This document shows positions 7,868-11,614 of a stretch of 11,614 nt of DNA, piece after piece. Source of the DNA: JANXLO01 sp038231295. GTDB lineage: Bacteria; Armatimonadota; Chthonomonadetes; Chthonomonadales; Chthonomonadaceae. The notes beneath the pieces were generated by a model. That model worked only from the letters and a program-made list of their open reading frames with translations. It did not search any database and had not been told where the DNA came from. The translations under genes were made by a program, and so were the position numbers. The DNA is taken from contig JBBRLP010000156.1 in assembly GCA_038231295.1 (NCBI GenBank), positions 1 to 11,614 of the forward strand, given 5' to 3'. Position 1 is the first letter of the stretch, and each line of letters begins with the position of its first letter.

Positions 7868-8743
7868 ATAAAAAACGGCTTTTTGAAAACGTGTGGTGTG
7901 CTGTTTGTGCTGGCGGCGTCACTGTCCGGCAACCGCGCCATCGCGCAGGACAGGTCTACCCCGGAGAATACCGTGCGCTCTTTCGCGGAGGCTTTCGCGT
8001 CGGGAGACCTGGTCAAAGCCTGCGCCTGTGTACAGGGCGCAAAGTACACAGAATCTATGAATGATCTTGCGAAACAGATTACGAAGCGGCCCGTCGTTAT
8101 CTTGTTCAGTCAGATGGAGGTGAAGGAGGAGGGCGAGACTGCGAAGGTGAGTGCGGAGGCGACCATGCGTGAAAAATCGGCTTCGCCCGACAATAACAGC
8201 GCAGGCAATCTCTTTACACTCACTCTCAAGCGAACAGGCGATTTATGGCTGATTGTGCCGGATATAGAAGCCGTGATTCATCCCGTTGCGGGGCAGAAGC
8301 TGAACGCCCTCAACGCCATCGCCGCCTCTCTTGCGGAAGGAAAGATATACACTGGCGCTCGCAACAAAGCCCTTGCGACCTCCTGCCTCTCCAATATTCG
8401 TCAGATAGCGCTAGCAGCCATGATATACCTGCAAGACTATGATGGGAAGTTCAGTCTAAAAGCAACCTCCTACAAAAAGAGCCTGTTTCCCTACATCAAG
8501 AACGAGCCTATCTTTCAATGCCCGTCCGACAAGAGCGGCCAGATAAGTTACTCCTTCAATGCGAATCTGGCTGGCCGTAAAGTGGCGCGGCTCGCCTCTC
8601 CTGCAAAGACGGTGATGCTCTATGAGGGCAAGGACGGCAAACTCACATTCCGGCACGACGGAAGCGCATGTGTCGCCTTCGCGGACGGCCATGCCAAACT
8701 TGTCACCGCTGCGGAGGCGAAGAGCCTGCGCTGGCTGCCCTGA
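7868..8743 (+). CDS. Secreted NTF2-like / pilin-type H-X9-DG chimeric protein
   Basis: From ATA at 7868 the product has 291 residues. I chose this codon because an ideal ribosome binding site precedes it and because it begins a compact Sec signal (KNGFLKTCGVLFVLAAS, cut near AIA-Q at 26/27). The alternative ATG at 7835 adds 11 residues and has no ribosome binding site. Residues about 31-137 resemble the NTF2/DUF4878-like fold: ENTVRSFAEAFASGDL at the front and FTLTLKRTGDLWLIVPDIE at the end. From about 165 the sequence switches to the pilin-type region known in Armatimonadota and Planctomycetota: ARNKALATSCLSNIRQIALA, then QDYDGKFS (189-196), FQCPSDKSGQISYSFN, and FRHDG...FADGH with His263 nine residues from Asp273-Gly274. 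The prepilin peptidase motif and pilin hydrophobic helix are absent. It is probably a soluble or surface protein; its function is unknown. It is AT-richer than genes 3 and 4 (26 G+C in the 60 bases from 8401). Confidence 0.8.
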   Translation: MKNGFLKTCGVLFVLAASLSGNRAIAQDRSTPENTVRSFAEAFASGDLVKACACVQGAKYTESMNDLAKQITKRPVVILFSQMEVKEEGETAKVSAEATMREKSASPDNNSAGNLFTLTLKRTGDLWLIVPDIEAVIHPVAGQKLNALNAIAASLAEGKIYTGARNKALATSCLSNIRQIALAAMIYLQDYDGKFSLKATSYKKSLFPYIKNEPIFQCPSDKSGQISYSFNANLAGRKVARLASPAKTVMLYEGKDGKLTFRHDGSACVAFADGHAKLVTAAEAKSLRWLP

Positions 8744-8772
8744 ATCGGCCTGCGACGTCGCTATAGCTGTAA

Positions 8773-8819
8773 ATAGCCCCCTCTCTGACCGCGCTGCGGA
8801 TTTTTAGAGAGGGGGCTAT
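8773..8819. terminator. Hairpin between convergent genes, probable two-way terminator
   Basis: ATAGCCCCCTCTCT (8773-8786) and AGAGAGGGGGCTAT (8806-8819) are perfect 14-base inverted arms around a 19-base loop, which itself holds a small CCGC/GCGG hairpin (8789-8799). It lies between the stop codons of two convergent genes (8743 and 8846), where a shared terminator is expected. There is no T run directly after either arm, so it is not a textbook intrinsic terminator. A second small hairpin, CACTGAACAGTG, lies at 8825-8836. The stem resembles the C/T-rich repeats at the right edge of the window. Confidence 0.6.
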
Positions 8820-8845
8820 ACTTACACTGAACAGTGAGGCCGGGG

Positions 8846-11290
8846 TTAGCGTGTCTTCAGGCGGAGGACTGTGGTCGAGTAGGGCGGGAAAGCGTGGGAG
8901 AACTTCGGTCCGCTCGCTTTCATCTTGACGTTGGTTGGCGCGATCTTACGGGGCGCGTCTACCGTGTTCACGTCGTTGGGCTGGCCTGCCAGAACCGTTT
9001 CTGTTCCGCTCAGGACGCCGGGAACGCCCTGAAGATTGACTTCCAGTATCTGCGGTGTTGAGGAGACGTTGACAACCTTGACGATGACATCTCCCGTCTT
9101 GTCGTCGCGGCTGCTCGTGGCGTAGAGGGGATCGGCAGCGAGCGACTGCGAATCGACTGCCTGCGTGATAAGTTTGTCGTCCAGATAGCAGCGAATATTC
9201 CGGCCCTGCACCTCGATCCGCACATCGTACCAGCGGCCCGTCTCGATGCTTGTATCCGTCACGTTGCCGATCTCGCCCTTCGTGCCTTCGAAGGAGCGTT
9301 CCATCGCCGTGCGCGTGTTGCCCCATCCCCCGACATTCCACCAGATGTAGTTGTCGGTGTCCTGGACATGAAACAGGATGAGAAAGCCTTCGCGTCCACC
9401 GAGTTTGCGGGCTTTCAGGCGATAGGTGTAATCGGTCCAGGTTGGTTTTCCGGCGACAGCGCGGCAGTTCTCCGCATTGCTGGTCTGCCGCAGAACGCCA
9501 TCCTGCACCTTCCACGCCCCGCCCTGACGTTTCCAGTCTGTCGCCGCGTCCGCGAAATCCTGCTTGTAGAGTATCTGGTCACCGTGCAGGACCTGAATGT
9601 CTTTGTACTCCGCCTGAGTGATCCATGTGCCGACGCCGATGCCGCCTTTCGGGACAAACGTCGTTGTCGGCGGGGTGACCTGCGGCACGATTTCGACGGG
9701 CAGCACCACATCGCCTCGATTCGCGCCGAACATCGCCTGCACGTAGTAGGAGGGCGAACCGAAACTTTTCAAGGCGTCGTAGCCGATGAGGTTGGTTCCC
9801 CACTGCCGCGCACCCGGATTGACATTGACGAGCAACGGTGCATAACACTGGATAGGAACGATGTCGGCGTTGCGTTCCAGGCCGGTCAGCCAGGCGGCAT
9901 CGCCGAGCGCGGCCTGAAGGGTCGGGGTGGGGCTGCCTTCGGTGGAGGCCCACTCACCCACGAAAATCTTCGGGCCGCTGCGGTTGGTCTTGTCGTAGTG
10001 GTGGACATCCCGCTCCATATCACGGGCGGAGCGGTAGTAGTGGTCGTCAATCACGTCCGGTCGGCGGCTTTTGACGGAGGCGGTGGCGATAAGTTCCAGG
10101 TTTGGGTATTTCGCCTTGATGGCATCGAAGAACTGCGCGAAGCGTCCATCGTAGCTGCCGGAGCGGTCGAACCAGTCTTCATTTCCGATCTCGACATAGT
10201 GGAGCAGGAAGGGCGCGGGGTGACCGTTCTGCGCTCGCACCTTGCCCCAGCGAGTCGTCATGTCGCCTGTCAGATACTCGATCTCGTCCAGCGCATCCTG
10301 CACGAACGGTGTCAGTCCGGCTCCGGCAGGAATATGTTCTCCCCCAAGCGCATACCCGGCAAAGACCGCGAGGAGTGGCTCCATGTGCAAGTCTTCGCAC
10401 CATTCGAGGTACTCCAGCAGGCCGAGGCCATCTGTGGAAGGGTAGCCCCAGGGACAGGGATGCCCCGGTCGGTCGGCGATATTGCCCAGGGTCGTTTTCC
10501 AGTTGAACCGCTCGGCAATGGTGTTGCCTTCGAGGTAGTTGCCGCCCGGCAGACGCAAAAACGCAGGCTGCATGGCTCCCATCAGTTCCATCAGGTCGGG
10601 GCGGGTCCCATTGGGGCGATTGTGATAGGTGGGTGGAAATAGCGAAGTCAGGCTGAACCAGACAGTGCCGGTATTGGAAGCGGAAAGGACGAACCGGTTC
10701 GTCGTAGAGGGGACGGCTTTGCCGGTTTGCAGGGTTACCGAATACCGTTTCCAATCGGTAGTCAGTCGCGGTACGACAGCGTGCGCGAAAAGCGTCTTCC
10801 CATCGCTGCTCTCAATTCCTGCGGTCACCGGACCCTGAAAATCAGGTGCGGCCTTCGCATAGAAAGAGGCGCGATAGCGGGTATTCGGACGGACGGGTAT
10901 TCCCCAGTATCCGTCGTTGGCGATTCCCGCTTTGCCGCCGCTGCCTGCAATTGTCAGTTTCAGCGCAATGGGCAGCGATGCATTGACGGGCTGAGAACTG
11001 TCTAGAGCCATCGTGCCGGTAGTTCCGCTGCTCTGAATCAGAGACCAGTGGACGGGATTTGCCGGGTTGTCTTTGAAAGCCCGGTTCTGAATCAGTTCCG
11101 CATACAGGCCGCCATCGTAGGAATGGTTGATCTCTTCGGTCATCAGGCCATAAAACATCGGGCTGATCCGCGCTCCGGGCTGATCCACTTTGACCGTGAG
11201 ACTACCCTGTTGTGCAAGCGCCAGTCCTGTCCAGACCGCCAGAAGCAGTGTGAAGGTAGTGCAAAGCCATTGTTTCGGTATATTTCGCAT
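8846..11290 (-). CDS. Secreted GH51 alpha-L-arabinofuranosidase
   Basis: This protein has 814 residues. It has a Sec signal (MRNIPKQWLCTTFTLLLAVW..., cut near ALA-Q at 26). GH51 enzymes release terminal arabinofuranosyl residues from arabinan, arabinoxylan and related side chains with retention of configuration. FYGLMTEEINHSYDGGLYAELIQNRAF-type sequence at 46-72 is the standard GH51 opening. A CBM4/9-like beta-sandwich spans about 76-215. The barrel follows: LRLPGGNYLEGNT at 245-257, acid/base Glu371 in VEIGNEDW, and nucleophile Glu446 in FVGEWAST. Both catalytic residues are in place. The C-terminal beta-domain starts after about 520, is interrupted at about 560-715 by a concanavalin/DUF1080-like module (LYKQDFADAATDW, TDNYIWWNVGGWGN, ETGRWYDVRIEVQGR), and resumes at about 722 to finish with FPPYSTTVLRLK. 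This split layout is also found in plant-type GH51 enzymes. The start at 11290 has only a weak ribosome binding site but is supported by the signal peptide. Confidence 0.95.
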   Translation of the reverse strand: MRNIPKQWLCTTFTLLLAVWTGLALAQQGSLTVKVDQPGARISPMFYGLMTEEINHSYDGGLYAELIQNRAFKDNPANPVHWSLIQSSGTTGTMALDSSQPVNASLPIALKLTIAGSGGKAGIANDGYWGIPVRPNTRYRASFYAKAAPDFQGPVTAGIESSDGKTLFAHAVVPRLTTDWKRYSVTLQTGKAVPSTTNRFVLSASNTGTVWFSLTSLFPPTYHNRPNGTRPDLMELMGAMQPAFLRLPGGNYLEGNTIAERFNWKTTLGNIADRPGHPCPWGYPSTDGLGLLEYLEWCEDLHMEPLLAVFAGYALGGEHIPAGAGLTPFVQDALDEIEYLTGDMTTRWGKVRAQNGHPAPFLLHYVEIGNEDWFDRSGSYDGRFAQFFDAIKAKYPNLELIATASVKSRRPDVIDDHYYRSARDMERDVHHYDKTNRSGPKIFVGEWASTEGSPTPTLQAALGDAAWLTGLERNADIVPIQCYAPLLVNVNPGARQWGTNLIGYDALKSFGSPSYYVQAMFGANRGDVVLPVEIVPQVTPPTTTFVPKGGIGVGTWITQAEYKDIQVLHGDQILYKQDFADAATDWKRQGGAWKVQDGVLRQTSNAENCRAVAGKPTWTDYTYRLKARKLGGREGFLILFHVQDTDNYIWWNVGGWGNTRTAMERSFEGTKGEIGNVTDTSIETGRWYDVRIEVQGRNIRCYLDDKLITQAVDSQSLAADPLYATSSRDDKTGDVIVKVVNVSSTPQILEVNLQGVPGVLSGTETVLAGQPNDVNTVDAPRKIAPTNVKMKASGPKFSHAFPPYSTTVLRLKTR

Positions 11291-11440
11291 AGGTTCCAGT
11301 TGCCTTTTTCCATCGTTATTAGTGAGTGGTGTTTCACTTAATGGAAGAATGAATCCTGCTGGAAAGCTTCTGGCGTGGGTATCTGTTCCTGTTTGAGCGT
11401 TAGCGCTCGCTCGCTACATTGGGGCGACCTCATCCCCCAA
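11291..11440. other. Upstream region of the arabinofuranosidase gene
   Basis: No gene is seen. An inverted repeat AGTGA (11321-11325) / TCACT (11334-11338), flanked by TTA and TAA, lies 31 bases before the start codon and is a possible operator. A small hairpin GAGCG-TTAG-CGCTC is at 11395-11408. I found no well-matched -35/-10 pair on the minus strand: a TAATAA-like -10 near 11314-11320 lacks a good -35. Confidence 0.4.
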
Positions 11441-11487
11441 CCCCCTTCTCCCGGGCGGTCGCAGGCTCCCTGGGAGAAGGGGGCTTT
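11433..11487. repeat. Intergenic inverted repeat, C/T-G/A rich
   Basis: CCCCCTTCTCCC (11441-11452) and GGGAGAAGGGGG (11472-11483) are perfect 12-base arms around a 19-base loop; three more pairs (one G-T) extend the stem inwards. CTTTT follows, so it could end transcription on the plus strand. The sequence around it (CATCCCCCAACCCCCTTCTCCC...) looks like a dispersed intergenic repeat, and an inverted partial copy stands at 11597-11614. Confidence 0.6.
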
Positions 11488-11524
11488 TCAGGCTTGCGAA
11501 TGTCCTGGCGTGTTCGTTGCTATC

Positions 11525-11570
11525 AGAGAGGGAGGAGGGGGAGAGGGATTGTCCTTCTCCTCTCCTTCTC
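11525..11570. repeat. Purine tract followed by pyrimidine tract
   Basis: Twenty-four purines in a row (11525-11548) are followed by TTG and then 19 pyrimidines (11552-11570). The two halves can pair imperfectly, forming a long G/A versus C/T stem with mismatches. Confidence 0.5.
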
Positions 11571-11596
11571 AGTCCTCAACATTACTCCTGCATTTG

Positions 11597-11614
11597 CCCC
11601 TCTCCCAGGGAGCC
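11597..11614. repeat. Inverted partial copy of the 11464 repeat, cut by the window end
   Basis: The last 18 bases, read on the minus strand (GGCTCCCTGGGAGAGGGG), match 11464-11481 (GGCTCCCTGGGAGAAGGG) at 17 of 18 positions. The element probably continues beyond the window. Confidence 0.5.

Noticed and set aside
6223..8049. Minus-strand open frame of 608 codons opposite the propeller gene
   Set aside because: The plus-strand product has a signal peptide and clear domains; this frame has neither, and its length follows from high GC.
7810..8064. 84-codon open frame starting at GTG 7810 (ATG 7816) overlapping the fifth gene
   Set aside because: GAGGTGA lies just before it, but the frame has no recognisable protein and overlaps the signal peptide and first domain of the real gene.
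9368..10642. Plus-strand open frame of 424 codons opposite the GH51 gene
   Set aside because: It is antisense to a catalytic region with conserved active-site residues and shows no ribosome binding site or recognisable domain.
11395..11412. GCTCGCTCGCT near the right edge as a tandem repeat or CRISPR unit
   Set aside because: It is only a few copies of a four-base word within a small hairpin; there are no spaced repeats of CRISPR length anywhere in the window.

Overview
The window reads as a GC-rich genome fragment from a bacterium of the Armatimonadota / Planctomycetota / Verrucomicrobiota kind. Armatimonadota is my first guess. The basis is a PSCyt/DUF1549/DUF1553 protein paired with a DUF1501 protein, and a protein carrying the SNxxQ...QDYDGxF and H-X9-DG signature typical of the abundant pilin-like proteins of Armatimonadota and Planctomycetota. 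The phylum is inferred; no rRNA or marker gene is present.

Layout: positions 1-197 are non-coding leader. Five plus-strand genes then follow with short gaps (about 30-80 bases) and look like one transcription unit. They are: (1) a 1071-residue exported PSCyt1-DUF1549-DUF1553 multidomain cytochrome-like protein; (2) a 342-residue stand-alone protein resembling the N-terminal ATPase plus transducer half of DNA gyrase subunit B, whose ATP-site motifs are lost; (3) a Tat-exported DUF1501 protein; (4) a secreted beta-propeller protein with two C-terminal CARDB/DUF11-like beta-sandwich domains; (5) a secreted protein joining an NTF2-like region to a pilin-type C-terminal region, apparently started at an ATA codon. 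A strong hairpin between convergent genes ends this block. A secreted GH51 alpha-L-arabinofuranosidase is encoded on the minus strand. The last 324 bases contain no gene and are rich in short inverted repeats and purine/pyrimidine tracts.

How they may work together: PSCyt/DUF1549/DUF1553 and DUF1501 genes normally sit side by side and make exported partner proteins of unknown exact chemistry, often near polysaccharide-degradation genes. The nearby arabinofuranosidase fits an extracytoplasmic glycan-use setting. The cytoplasmic gyrase-B-like protein does not fit: it splits the usual pair, is AT-richer, and lacks the ATP-binding residues. It is the most interesting object here. Two further items deserve a look: the probable ATA start of gene 5, and the intergenic repeat family at the right edge.
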